Origin: Mactromeris polynyma
Taxonomy: Eukaryota > Mollusca > Bivalvia > Venerida > Mactridae
Length of the DNA: 64,000 nt
NCBI GenBank assembly: GCA_032209605.1
Contig: JASFXZ010000039.1
Span: 868,001-932,000 of the forward strand
Reading direction: 5' to 3'
Position numbers and translations under genes: made by a program
Notes under the pieces: generated by a model
The model's database searches: none
Told to the model about the DNA's origin: nothing
The model's input: the letters and a program-made list of their open reading frames with translations, nothing else
Shown: piece after piece, positions 10,901 through 25,900 of the stretch
Layout of the letters: the number at the start of each line of letters is the position of its first letter
Position numbering within the stretch: position 1 is the first letter of the stretch

Positions 10901-13900
10901 TCGAGATTCTGAACGATTGGTTCGGAGCAAACTTAACTCAGTATACAACTTTTGGCCTAAAAAATGCAGAATTGTAATCGATATAGAATTGCTGTTGGAG
11001 TAAAACTAAATTAAATAATATTATTACAAATAAAAGTAATATCAATAACTGGTATGTACTGCCAAAATTGAATCTTACATAAAACTTTATGTATACTATT
11101 ACTCATGTACAAAATAATGTATCCTCATACTATATGTTTACCATTGGTTATAAATATTTATATTTATGACCTTCAACTTAGGTAAAAAAATATAAAACTT
11201 TATGTTTGTTTTTGATGTTTGCTTACATGATATGATTTTTATGACATTGTCATCTATGACTACTGCTCTATCAATTTTAATGATTTAACACGAGCCCAGT
11301 TGGTGACAGAGAAAGAATGACTGTTTAATTAAAGACCATTACACTCCCCCCCCCCCGCAGTGTTATAAAACCCGAGTTTGATCACCATCGTCAAAGGTCA
11401 TTGCAGTTTTATCATTTTGACTGATCATTTACAGGATTGCTGTATGTAGAGTGTGATATTAATTTATATCATAAGATTTATTGTGATCAAATTAATTCCT
11501 ACCCAAGTCAGTACACCAGTCAGTACAACCCCAGATTGAACCAATTGGAATCAGTTGTGAACTCCAGCATACTGTTAAAATACCGTAGTTGCATAATCTA
11601 GCATGTATACTTGCCTTGTCATTAAAGTACTTAAGTTTCAAAATTCAATGAAAATGTTGAGTTTTTTAAGACATATGGCTTCAAGAAGTCACTTTAATAG
11701 TTGATAATTATTTATGTCAGAAACTTTATATACCTTAATGTATGTTTCCTAAAACATGGGAGTTCAGATGTTTTAGCTGGTACATTTATGATGAAATTTT
11801 AGCTGGCATAGCAACCATTTTCATTGATGAATATTCAAAACAGTTTACAGAATTTTCAGATAATGAGATTAAAACGATAAACTGCATTGTCATGTTGAAT
11901 TATACATTCCTTCTCTTTGTGGTTACATCTGCGGTTTTTTGTTTCCGTTTGTTCTTGCTTGTTATGTCAGTTAAGTAGAATGAAACTCGTATTGTTGAAA
12001 GTGAAGTTTTGTTTGTTTTCATTGAGTTTCATACAATTTTTCAACGACTTATCAGTCAAATACGGTGGCCAGTTAAGCTAAACAGTTTTCCAGGAATTGA
12101 AAACTAGTACTCCATTTGTATTTACACTTTGCTCTTCCGCAAGCAAATGGCAAGTTCTCCACATTGGAGGACAAGACCATAGTCAGCGTCAAGTAAGAAC
12201 ATAACCTGTCCAACCCGGGAATCTAACCCGGATCTGCTGGGTGACAGTCTATAGCGCTCTACCTAGTGGGCAGGCAGTTGAAAGTAGAAAAACAGTTTTG
12301 AGACATCATGTTTGTACGTACATTGGCAGCATTATATGTCTTCTCTATAACACTACATTGTACATTGTATAATTACAGTGTAGAACATAAGCTTATAATG
12401 TATGATCAACTGATATTTTACTATATTTTCTACTTTCAGATATACGTCAGCAGCTTGCAGAGCAGTTAAAATGTCTCGAGTCACGTCTGGAAATCCAGAT
12501 TGCTATGGTACAAGAAATCCAGGAATTCTATCGTCGGAAAGCCGACCTGGAGGCTGAATATTCTCGGAATTTGGAGAAACTTGTAAAAAGTACCTGGGCT
12601 CGACATAAACAGGAAAAACAAAGGTAATTACATATATACATTGACTGGTCGGGCAAAGCAGTGAAGTTTTCTTTTTTCTTCATAATCAGTATTTTGTCTA
12701 TCATTTTCTATAAAAACACAAAATTTTACTTGAATTTTTGTTATTAATCATCCTTGTGGATTAATTAGACTAGCCAGAGGTTAAAACACCACCTCACTCT
12801 TTCTTAATTGTCTCAATTATACTATCAGTGTATTTGAATTAAGTCAGTGTATTTGTAGAACATAGAATATATATATTCAAAAATGTAAGGTTTATTCTTT
12901 TTTTCCTATTACATCTCAGCTTCAAGTATCTATGAATAAAGACTTCCACTTCTTTGCTTCAGTTGTATAAAATTCTTTGTTTCTGTTTTCATTCCTTCAA
13001 CCTGATAGGGCTGAAACATTCCCTTCCTGGTGTGTCAGAGAAATTGCTGTCATTCATATTTAACTGTGCTTTGTGATCATTGGCTAGATCTAAGATATGC
13101 AACTTATATTGACACTTATGTGAACATTTACTGGTTACAGGTCAAGTGCCCATAGTGTCTAGTTGTATGGGAAAAATATTAATTTGCTAAAAAGACAATA
13201 CCTATAAGTATTACGAGGAAGTTTGTGGTGTGTTAAGGAAAGAGCAATCTTATACTTCAATCTAGGACTTGTGGTGCTGATAGAATCTGAAACTTGCTTG
13301 TTCTTTCAAGTACTTCAGTTGAATGAACTTCCTATGGTAACAACTTTCTGTACAATGGGATCAAAGGTATGAAGAAGTAAATGCCTTTGGTGTGTATATT
13401 TAGCCCTCCAACTTTTCTACGTTGTGTTTGCTCTTTCAAAGAAAAAGAACATTCCGTCCGTTTACAACAAACTCCATCTTGCTTAAATTGCCCCACAAAA
13501 AAAGACTGCTAATTATAAACTTCTTGGAAAACATTTAGTCATTGTTCATCCCAAGTTTTTAGGCATATCCCTGACTAGTATTTTTAGAATAAATTGAAAC
13601 TTAATTCATATATTTTTTCTGAAAAATTCATTATTTCCAACAAATATGAATGATAGCAATAAGTAATGCACTAAAGTCTCAATCACTGCTTGCTCCTGCC
13701 AGTAAACATCATACAAAATCCATTAAGTTTTCCAAGGATTTTCATTTTTAATGGAATTTACAGTGAGACTACCCTTAAAGCTAATTAATGGTCATTACTG
13801 TAATGTATTTTTAATATTTGATTTGACAAGAATGATCAGAAACTTGATGACTTTGATCTAATGTACATTGTGAATTGCGTCTAACCCTACATTCCGCACA

Positions 13901-16900
13901 TACAATATTCACAAATACGACACTAATACTTAAGTTGGTACAAAATGCTTGTTTACATCAATAATGTACAATAACAATAAGCAAACGTCACTACAAAAGT
14001 AGTATAAACACTTCCTATCTTCTATACATTCTTAATTACCATCATAAATGAAGACAGTAAATATGACAAGTTGTATCAGTACAAAGTGAAATATCAGTTT
14101 ATATTTAGAGCACTGTTTCTATACTTACCTACAAACAATGATGATAGCTGGAGCAGATGGTGATGAAGTGGCAATTTCATTCATAGCCACAAAAATGTTG
14201 CTGTCACTCCTATAGCTCTCAGATCTACATCTCTTGGGTCTTGAACTTATTGCACTCCCCTACTGCTTGGCTAATCCGGAGTTTGTGTGTAGTTAATGAG
14301 GTAATAGTGGGATCTTTTGAATTACTGTTATGCTTCAGGGATTTCCCTGATGCAGAAATCTTGAGTCCCTGACTCCCTTTTCTTTCTAGGGACTCCTATT
14401 TTCCACTTATTGTGCATCCCTGGGATCCCTAAATTTTTTTTGCCTAATATTAACTGCATATCTGGGACCTTAAAAAACCCACAGTTTATCAAACACGAGG
14501 GTCCAAGGACCCCTAGCTGAAAAATCCTAGGGAAACCCCTGCCTTCAGTTGATGGCTGTTCTGTTGCCTTGAGATTTACCCAGCCTGACTGAAGGATCTG
14601 GGAGTTTATAATTTCATTGAAACACCTTGGTGTTTCCTGATGTTTTTGTGCCCTATAGAAAGTGGGAAGCATACAGATTTCCCCTTGTTTATACTTTAAT
14701 GATGTAGTTAAAAATAGGATTCTTAAGTTAGTGCCAAAGTCCATGCAAGCTGATGTCAGCAAATGGGTATAGACACTAATTACCCATAAGCCCTAAATTA
14801 AAAAGCTACATATGTTTTTCCTCTACGTAAAATTTGAATTACTATTGCAGATTTTTAGTTGTTTGTCAGCCAAGGTAGCTTATCTGTTGTTTCGATAACT
14901 AAAATATGTGAAAATATTGTTTCCTGTCAATCGATTTTGGCAGTGATTTTCTAGAAATTCTTGCCTAAATCATCAGATTTTTTAATGAATGATGTTTCCC
15001 TTGACTGATATTTGGCTTCCTGTAAAACCTGTTACATTATTGATTTCAATTTCTAAATTGAAAAATGTTGTTGTTATAATTGGAAACTACCAGTATGTAT
15101 TGAATATTATTGATTGTAATGTTTCGGAAGCTGCTAAGAATATATCGATGTCACCAATATTCCAGTATAGTGTTCAATAAAGTAGGTATTTTAAAATTTT
15201 AAACTATAGTCCGTGCACTTATTTCGAACTAGTGATAATGACGCAGATGGCAGTATACTCAATTTTCACTTCTGGCTTAAACCTGAATAGGATCAAGGTC
15301 AAGGTCACAGAGGAGGTGACATGTAGATTTTTGTTTGGGGGGGGGGGGGGTCTTGCAATTACGTGATAGGGCCTCTTGTTCTGTATTTGTGGTAAGAATG
15401 TAGATCAGAAATGAACTTGTCAATACAAATTTTGTAGCTCATCAATTTGTTTTCACCTTTGTTGGGTTGAATGTACAAACATTGGGATGACTAATTATGT
15501 GAAACCAGCCTGTAATTGCACTTTGTTCACCTTAGTCAAATCCTATTAAACACCAGTACATGTTGTTTGATGTTGAGAGGGCTCTCTGTCACTTTCTTGA
15601 TCTATATATGGATATATGCATACGCACAACATTTGATTGCTATTTCCTGCTGACTGTGTAATGTTAATATGGTGTGAGGGTTGATACTGAAGTAATGGTG
15701 TTGTCTTGTTTATACTCCTATATTTAGTTTAAACCTTAATCTATTTTACACTGATTGTGAAACAAATCACTTTGAGTGACAACTGTCTGTAGTTATTAGC
15801 CAGTTCTGGAACTCACACAGATTTCTGGTATTGTGGTGTTCAAGGTGTTGCAACCTTACCCTAGCCTGGGTTCAACCTGACATGCCCATTGGATCAGGAG
15901 TCAGGGTTCAAACCCACAACCACTTGACCTCCTCTATGAACATCTTCTGTTTCATCGCAATTCAAATGATACGTTGACCTCATTGATGTTTTTTTTGTTT
16001 TGTTTTTTTGTTATTTATTTGTTTAAGACCATATACATGTACTATATATGTACACTGTAATCAAGTTTGATGTTTTTGATGGTGTTGTTATTGCAAGGAG
16101 CACCTTGGGCACTAATTGCTTACACAGTTAACATTGCTTTGAAAACCCACAGGATCAACAAATCCATTAATGTTGCATGTCTAATTTTTTAATCATGAGG
16201 CCACTTCAGATATTTGGTAGATGTTGCTAATGTGCATATATAATATAGCACACTTATAAGCAGCACTTTGTCTCCTAAAATACAAATGATCCCTGAGTCA
16301 TTAAAATCTCGTTTACAACCAATAAAATGTAATTGAGTTTTACATATAACAGACACAGTAACCTTGTTGTAATACACAATGTATGTTTGAAGATATAATG
16401 TCTGCATTATATAAGTCTAGTTTCTCTACAGTGCTATTGAAGGTTTCAATTAAACTGCACAGTCATGATGGCTTCAAGTACTATCGAAAGTATTTGCTAG
16501 TACATGTAATAACATTTTGATCAGTTTTTTTAAAGTCCAAATTTGCTTAAAATTCATTTGTTCAAGCACCGAGATGAAACTGAACCTGGATGAAAACTGT
16601 AATATTATATCTGGTACCGTCTAGTTCTCATTCTCAAATTTAGTTACTATGGTCTTCTAGTGCTCGTATGTCACACAGATTCAAGTGCAGATCTTCTTGG
16701 CTTTGCTGTAGACTATTCTCATATTCCATGAATACTCAAAACTTCCATGTTTTAAGGAAGCCAAGGGGTTAGCATGCTTTACACATGCTTGTTTTATGTT
16801 GTTCATCTGGTTCCTAGTTGCTCTGAAACATTGCTTGTTGAATGTGGTTTTATCATAATTAAGAAAGACAGAGAATCTGCATAAAAAACACATGCCAACT

Positions 16901-19900
16901 GTAACATTTGGTATTTTATTTCCTGATGGGCAAATATCCAAAATTAATATGTTATCATAATAACAAATAATAAGGAAATAATTATTTTTCCCTCATATTA
17001 GAAATTGGTAATTCAATAGACTAGTGGGATGTTGTTCTTGAGCACTAGACAAGCAAGAAATAGAGTATACCATGCTTTACCCAATGGTGGAACAGTTATT
17101 TAATGGTTGTTAGCAATGTACTTGGCCACATTTACATGCTCCTATATTGCTAGTATACATATACAATGTGTGTATTGCCTATCACCAATTTGTCACTGGC
17201 TGAATTCCTAAAATATGAGGGCTTTTGAAAGTATTACTGAGTTTGTGTGTCTTCCTGGTCAACCTCAAGTCTGGTGTCCTTTATGTTGGTTTTTACATAG
17301 TAAATGCAACTGGCCCCTGTACTACTCAGTCATCCGAGAGTTACCCATATTCATACTGTCAACTTTACATGTTTTTCAAACTGTTCTTCATAATCAGATC
17401 ACCAGAACATCAGGTGTAAAGCATTTATGACAGCCCGCCAGAGTTCAAAGTATGATATGAATGATATTTAATATTTTAATATTAAACTGTTATGATGTTT
17501 TTCTGAATAATCTCAACAATTATAGGTTTAAAAGTCATTGGCATACATGGGAATTCCACAGGTAAGCCTGAATAGATTCAATGTTTGTGTTTACTCTGCA
17601 AACAAAAAACCTTCAAGCTTTATATTTCTCACTCTCTCTTTTCTTTACCTGCTGGTGACAGCAGCAATAATACTCATCCTTCCATGTTTTCTGTCACAAA
17701 TATTCCAACAGATATACCCACAAATGGTGTATATTTCCTATCTGAATCATTGTCTTTAACTCCAGGCATGAGAATTTTCGGCAGATTCGCAGATTTGATG
17801 CTCGCAAGAGTAGTTTTTGAGACAATTTAAGCCATCTTAGACGCTTAAAAGCCAGGAGCTTCAGCGACCTCTTGGACCCCTTGCCAAATTTTCAGCTGAT
17901 TTTAAAATTCTGCATTCTCATGCCTGTTAACTCTGACATAAACCAACCTTGACAAATCAAATGTGACCTTCATCAGTTAAATGTATAGTCCACATACATC
18001 TGAAAGCATTCAGTTAGAGAGGCATCACAGTTTCTGGTATTGTTGAGTGAAATTTTAAGGTCAAGTTTCACCCGATCTATTTGGGGTGGTTCAACACATG
18101 ATATCACTAAAATGTTTGCTACTGAGGTTTCTTTGTTGTCTGATGTCCTTCCTTAGTTGTCAAATATGTTACCCTTCAATTGTCCATTTCCTACCCTTCA
18201 TCGTAACCCAGGTTTTCTTGCAATCATCGTTATTATACTATATACTGGTCCATACATGTATACACTTTGTATTCTGATAAAACAGATTCTCCATGTAGAA
18301 ATGTAAAACACTAGTACCTTTTTTTATAAGGTATATCATTAGCATTCACCAGCCAGCTTTTTGTCAGTTAATACCATTAACAGTTTTATTCTTTGATCTT
18401 CATAATTGTGTGCAGCCATGTTTTAATGCTTTCACTTTTAATGAGGCAGGGTTAACCAAGTTACCCCACTTGTTCACTAGATGTAAACATTAATATGAGT
18501 TCTGTTTTTGAATTCAATTATGATGTGACATATGACTAAAACCTTGCTTAGCTCATGTTTACTGTTTCATGAGGCTCATATGGTCAATGATGCAGTGTAA
18601 CTGTTTGTTATAGAACAATAATTGTGTCAATCTTGATGTTTGTGCAATGTTTTTGTATCTTATTGACCTAAAAACTATACATGTGTTTCCAACAGGGGCG
18701 ATGGTGTTACCTGTATTATAGCCTGTCATGAGTTTGTGGCTGCTACTCAAAAATGCTGTGAATAATGCCTTTCTTCTAAACCAAAGTTGTACTCCACAAT
18801 TTAAGTGTTATATTAAAATATGTTATATATAACAACAGGTTTGTATTAAATGTTTACAAGGTTGGGTGCTGATGAAATAACTTTTTGCTGAGTGCCGGTA
18901 TATTCATAGATCTGTAGCTTTCAGAAACAAGTACAATATTTCTTGGTGTTCATTTCCCATTGAGTATGATATTTTATATTGGACATTGTTGTAGTGGCAT
19001 TAAAGTTTTGCAGTATATGTGAGAGTTACTAAGTGTGTAAGTATAGTGAATGTACAATTTGTGCGTGTCAGTGTATGTCTGGGTTCAGACATTGCAGTAT
19101 TGCTAAATATAGCTGTTTATGTCTTGTCACTGTTTTATTGACAAGTATTGCCTACTTGTTACAAGGTACTGCTTTAAGCACATTTATATAGTATAGACCT
19201 TTAAATGTACTTTCTATATTTTCAGACGTGAGCACTGGGATAAATTCAGCACGTTCAACTGCTGGTCACAATTGCTTGAGATTACACGCAAACAGAGTCA
19301 TGACCATGGCATCCTTGCTGATATTTGTGGGTCACATGTCTATAATAGATTGTCTGAAATACAGGATAACTCTCAACGACTATTCAAAAAGGTAACCATA
19401 TATCACAATCATTAGGCATTATTCTACAAGTATGGTAGCTGTATTGGGCCCCAAGCTCAGTCTTGTTTGCTGAGTCAGATAGCACACTCAAATACCAATC
19501 ACGGGTTAGACACCTTGGGTAGGCAATTGTTCTTGGTGTGTTAATGTTTCTTCAGTCATTTGTCCTATGGTAAGTTAGCAGTTGCTTGCTCAAGAACTGT
19601 TCACGGAAAGCTGCATAATTAGGTCAATGGGGCCACAGTATAAAACTGAAATACAGTATTGTTGTAAAGCACAATTTAACACAACCAGATAGCAATTATT
19701 TCCATATTGGTATATGCCCTGCAGAAGTTTAATTGTAATATTTCTCAAATTTGTAATAATGTAAACAATCCTCACCTCAAGCAGACTACTAAGGAGTTTT
19801 ATTACGTCTAGTATTCAAGTGACACACGTTTCATACAATAAGTAAAACCCATACAAGTGCTATCTGTATACGAGACTGCAAAACTAGGCTAATACAGCTT

Positions 19901-22900
19901 GACAGAATCTATTTTTCCGGGAAATGTTCGCAAAATTGTAAGAGTAAGCTGACTGGTATTATTGATCTATTTGTCAGAGGGTATTTTTTCTCTCTTAGCA
20001 ATTCTACATGTAATATCTTCAGTGTCACATTGAAAGCATACAGTTATAAAAGTATGGACGACTCCATGGGGAGATGGGATGTGTCTGTAATTACTTGCGG
20101 TGTAGTTCTGCTAGAAATTGCAGACTTCAAAATAAAAAAAGACCGATTGGTTTCTATATTAATCTAGTTGAAATCTAAATATGTATCCATGGTGATGCTG
20201 ATAGTAGAACTTCTGTGAATATTTCATGGCGTACTTTTCATATTTGTCTATGTGCTGAATAATGTGTTTTTTTTCTGTATTTGTTTCATAGCAATGAAAA
20301 TGAATTGTTGTATCATAGGTGTAGTTTACTATTCTCATACATCAAAGGGGAAACATAAGCCTTTGTGAGCCGACTTGGCATGAGCTGGATAAAGTGCCAC
20401 AAGAACTGTTAGGTGTAGTTTCGTGCATGCATCTGTCCGATTTTGTTTGAATGTTTGCCTAACCTCATTGAGACATCATAGTGCATAGTACTTAGGTCCT
20501 TAGGTCTCAATATCAAAAGTCAAGGTCAGTCCGGGGTCAAGGGTCATGTCTTATCTTGTCTGGACCTGTAACCTCTACCTTTATTGATCAATAGTGGAAG
20601 TATTTGGCTGATATGTCTTTCATAATACAATTGCATGTTGCACACAGGACCTAGAGGCCTGTCTCACTATTGACACATTCAATACATCATCTTTGGGTAT
20701 CAAAGTCAAGCAATTCAATTTGTTCACCTTGATGAAGTACAATTCAGTATCAAGGCAACATGTCCTTGTTCCACATGTCATTAATTTCTGATGTTATTTG
20801 GTATTCACTGATCCACTAAAGTGGATGTAACGAAAATAATGTCTTGTAGTTATTTTGATCTTTATATCAGAAGAACATTGCCTTTCCGGTTATGTCAACT
20901 GGGGAAACATCATAAAACGTATATATATTTGTAACATTTTAATCATTCACTGTTGCTATATTGTAGTGCTAGTCAAATGACTTGATAATGACATATGAAT
21001 TCGTTCAGGAAGTTATATATGTCAAACACATTAACAGTAATTAAGGACAATTTTCCCTTAGGCAATAGTCAATTAATTGAATTGCTTGTGTATTGATTTA
21101 TATGCTATATTTATGTGTTCCTTATATTTTTACATGGCCTGGGGGACAAATAACATGTTTAATGTTTATATATTCCTGACCTATTATTTGCTTCCCTTCT
21201 TACTGTGTTTTTGTACAAGTATTTTGAATGATTTTAGTACAATGAGGAAAAGGTGTCTTTATTTAATAAATTACCATTATTATTTCATACAAAATTTCAA
21301 TGCAAATTACATGTGTAATTTCACTCTTGGGTCATTGACCAGCGTAACAAGTATTCAAGCCATTGTATAGATCCGTAACCACTTGAATTATTGGTTGTTA
21401 CATTATGGTTGTCAGAAATTGTTTAGTACATGAGTCGCTAACATATCCATATGTTTTTCATTGGTTTGAGATTGTGATCTATGAATATTGTTAGGTTGTG
21501 TTGGAGTTTTAGACTTTTTCCAACATTGTATCAGTAATGTGTGGCAACAGCATTTCAATTATGTGAAGCAGTTAGTTGACCAAACTTAAGTTCCTTGGGT
21601 TACCAAACAGTACTAGGGCTGTCTTCTGGACTGACTAACTTTGAAGTTTCCCTCATGAATCAGTTTTTATTTATTTATTTTACTATCAAATTACTGAGTT
21701 CAAGGGGGTCAGTTGAGTAATCAACAACCAGTACTAACTTGTTCTTATACAAGAAGCTGACAACTTCCCCTCATGAATAAAATGTGGAGCACAAATACAA
21801 TTGCCAAATGTCAATGAAGGACATACCTGCCCAGCCCGTTACTCGAACCCAGACCTCCCTTGTGACAGCCAGGAGCTCTGATCACTGAGCTAACCAGGCT
21901 GGCTCATGAATTAGAGGTAGTGGACAAATAACTTTAGATGTATAATCTTCTGTCTAATTGTGATTGGGAGCATACGCCTCGGTTCAAACCTACTACCTCC
22001 AGTTTGGCAGTCAAGTGCTGTCTCAGTATAACTAAACAGGATGGGCTCTATGAATACCCTTAAAATGTTGGATCCTGATATTGTCATTACAAGTCATATG
22101 ACGTGAAATTATTGTTTACTGTTATTTAATAAAACTAGTTGATATACTGATGTAACCTAATTTCAATCTTTACCTTGTTTTCAGTGTAAAGAAATTGGTT
22201 CTGAAAGCCACGAAGATATGCTCAAAATTCTCCATGAATTACAAAAGGTAAATGTTGTACATTTAATCTTGGAATTGTATATATATAGTTCATGTACAAT
22301 CTGTTTGTCGTAATTGTCACTCCAAATGGACTTGATGATTACATCAGTGATGCTTGTGATGTAATTAATGGTTGTGATGATAATGATGATGGTGATGATG
22401 TTGATGATGGTGGTGATGGTGATGATCATAATGATGATGGTGGAGGTGGTGATGATGTTGATTATGGTGATGTTAGTAGTGGTGATGATGATGATCATAA
22501 TGATGATGATGGAGGTGGTGATGATGTTGATTATGGTGATGTTAGTAGTGGTGATGATGATGATCATAATGATGATGGTGGAGGTGCATGGTGATGATGA
22601 TAAAACTGTGGATGTTGATATTCACTATTAAGATATTAACAAAATTGTTTATCAAATTTAAAGAGTATGGTGCATCACTCATATAAGAGGCCTTGAAAGC
22701 AACTTTTTGTTTTGGAAATGAGCAAAATCTCACTGATCTGTTATATAGTTTTGTATTTGTAACATAACACTGTACAGATGAGCAGCTGTTTCGCAAGCAA
22801 GATATTGCTGGGTTGGATAAAACATATTGTCTGGTCTAAAATCCATCTCCCATGTGTTGTATGAAACAAACTCTCAACTGCATGATTTGTAATCATGTAT

Positions 22901-25900
22901 GAAATAATGAGGTCTTTTAACTTGATTCCTGCTATTACTTCAAGCTCTCTTATTATCTCTAGAACACAAAGAATTGTGCAAGACTATAAAAACTTACTTA
23001 CCAACAATAATTAGCAAGTATCTGTAGCTAGTGCATTGAAAATCATCAGGTTTTATGACTGAAGCATGATGAAGGTTTTATGTTTCTATCCTGTGAAAAA
23101 GAACTGAAGTCTGGTACATTTGGCGTAAGTTTTATTTCACCAGGTGCGGGCTTCCAGAGAAATTAGTCTTGTAAAGGCAGATTTCATGTTATAAGCTTTA
23201 TCTACTCAATTATCATGAAAGGCTTTCAACATTTTACAAGTTTTTTGTGTTCTGTTTCTGCAGAGAATAACATGCTAAGTCTAGTGTATACTGGTGGGTT
23301 TGTTAATGAAAACTGCAATACTAGAACATTTTCATCATTGTACATAGGTATCCTTTTCCTTCTGGTCAAGGTGAATTCACAGTCTATTTCTTTTGTCACA
23401 TCAAGTTTGCTGCTTTTTTCTGCCACATTGAGTTTGTTACCCAGACATTTTGTCTGCAAGTATTGATAATTTGCCTGTACTTTATTTCAATGGAAGTCGG
23501 TGATGTATGTCTCTCATCAATTCAATCCACTGGTGGTCACTTGGTGGGCAAGGAGAATAATATCAATATTCATTACACATATTTGCTAAAACCAGGGAAA
23601 AGACAAGGCGTTAGTTTATGAAGATCTATTTTAGTTTGATTTTCATGAGCTGTTTTCTTCAAGAAACACATAGTACTGATATTTGTGAAAATGTTGTTTT
23701 TATCTCTGATCCAAAGTGAGATTTTTTCGCTTTCCCAACCATAATGCTCTGATACAACTATAACTATGCTCCTTGGTGTTTATCTGTTTTGAATTGATAG
23801 AACTATATGATATGTCAAATGTCTTGGAGATTGGTTTAATTTATGAACGTAATACAGTAAAACCTCACATAAAGACCACCTCAAAATGAAGACCACAATT
23901 TTCACATCCATTTTCACTGTTTAACCTCAATATTAAGTCCACTTCAATAAGAAGACCAGTTTTCATATTATATTACAAGAGAAATCCTTTGTGTTTTTCA
24001 GGCGATGAAGACGTATCATCAGTATCAGAATGAAAGTAAACAAGCTGAAGAAGTGTTGAAGAAAGTGCAGTCACAGAAAGCTAAAGTAGAACAACAACTT
24101 TCAGGGAAATCACTCACTAGTAGTCGAAAGTTCAAAAAGATTGAAAAGTTAGGCGAGGAGGTAAATACATTGTCTGATGGTTTCTTACATATATTTTGTA
24201 TTGTATTTGTCTTGACAATTTGGTTTATTTCAAAATTATTTAAATCAAAGACATCTTCATTATCTTGACAGGGGTTCCACTAGTGGCTGAATCTCAAGGG
24301 TCATTTTGATATTTGTTCACCAGATTTTACCATTTATGGCCATTTAGAGAAAAATTGACCTTTCAGCCAGAAACCTTTGGGTCAAAATGTGGCTTTTTGA
24401 AATTCCAGGGGCCAAAGGGTCAACTCCAGGGTCAAATGGAACCCCTGCTTGAATATGTCTGTTTATGTTAAGCAACAGTGTTGTGTTTTGTTTGAACTAT
24501 TTAAGGAAATAAAAAAAACACTTAAATACCAGTAGTTGTTCGTAGAATATTTTGAGCAATGTTTTGTCCTCTGTTAAATGTTTTGCTTGTCTATTGTCTG
24601 ATGACATTTACCAAAAGTGGACATTAATCTATCATTGTTGCCTTGTTAAGAGAAGTCAGTTTTTCATAGTAATGCATTTGTAAGTTTTTAGTTTGCTGTA
24701 GAAATTTTTATTTAATTTTATTTCCTTATTCGGATTTATTTCCAATGATTTTTTTTGTGTGTTTGATGCTGCTGTTAATGTTTTAAGCAAATCAAGAATG
24801 CTTTTACATTTCATCGTGTCTTTAATGTGCAAAATAATAAGTTGATATATTGATGTATCATGGATATTTTTAAGTCGATATATTGATACAAAATTTCGAA
24901 TCAATGAGAGCCATACATATATTGTATTTCATTGACATTCACGCTAGACAGAGCAATACTAGATGTACTAAGATCTGAAATAATAATTGTCGCATGTTAA
25001 TTGTTTGATTGTTTCTGTTACACATAGCTTGAATTTGAAAATGATAGAAGCAAATCTGTGTCTTTAGTTAAGAAATTTAAGCCTTCATTCAACTGTATTA
25101 ATTTTATTTTTTTCTCATTTCAGAAACAAGAAAAATACTCTGTGAACAAGTTGAAAGCATTACATGCGAGGAATGAATATTTACTCAACATAGAAGTTGC
25201 AAATGCTGCCATAAATAAATATTTCTCTGATGATGTTTCTGATCTGATGGATGTAAGTGTTACATCCCTTTACCACTCCCCTTGTTGTCTCCTTAAATCC
25301 CTAGGAAAGTCTTCTTTTCCAAAACTGCATGACCCAGGGTTTATGACATTTTGGATGTAGCATTGTTTAGTGGTTGTTCAAATTATGCCTCTGTTGTCAA
25401 AACCCTCCCCACACAGGGGTCACATGTTTTCCATAGAGTTATATTGGGAATAATTTCAAAAATTGTCTTGTCCAGAAAAATGCTTATCAAGGGAGTGTCA
25501 GGTCCTGATGGGTCTCTTGATTTTCATAGTCTGTCAGACAGTTCCTTACTTCCCCATTCCTTCTTACTTCTGTTATTTGTAGGTATTAACAGTTGGGTCC
25601 CATTTAACCATCACCGAAATAAGATCTTATAAACTGCTGCACAGTTTTCTATCACTCATTATCTTACAAAATTGAATTATTTGTTAGTTATGATTTTAAA
25701 AGCTATAGTCATTCCAAGACCTGATTTTGTTTTTAAAAAATATAGCTTAGCTTAAAGTTCTACATTGTATTATAGCTGAGATTTTATTTTACCAGTATAG
25801 AAATTTGAACTTCAGTTTCTCAAAACGAGAATGTTTAAATATTAATTGTGGTAAAATACTTTAATGTAACTGACATACAGAAGGAATTATCACATGTTGT

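Larger units (their letters stand above)
4939..12439 (+). other. srGAP intron 1 (7.5 kb)
   Basis: It holds a MITE (7467-7660), a 46-bp minisatellite (8254-8437), a 47-bp minisatellite (9881-10687) and a SINE of family A (12052-12274) shortly before exon 2. The rest is AT-rich sequence in which I see no exon. The small open frames at 5758-5982 and 11742-11978 look like chance. Confidence 0.6.
22248..24001 (+). other. srGAP intron 4
   Basis: It holds a GAT-rich array (22360-22605) about 110 bp after the donor, and a MITE fragment (23855-23968) that ends about 33 bp before exon 5. Nothing coding is seen in between. Confidence 0.6.

Noticed and set aside
14328..14762. 144-codon minus-strand frame
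   Set aside because: Overlaps the inverted-repeat element at 14336-14541 and shows no family similarity.
22292..22631. Asp/Gly-rich or Met/Val-rich open frames over the GAT array
   Set aside because: All six frames stay open because of the simple repeat. It sits in an intron with no splice sites that would use it.
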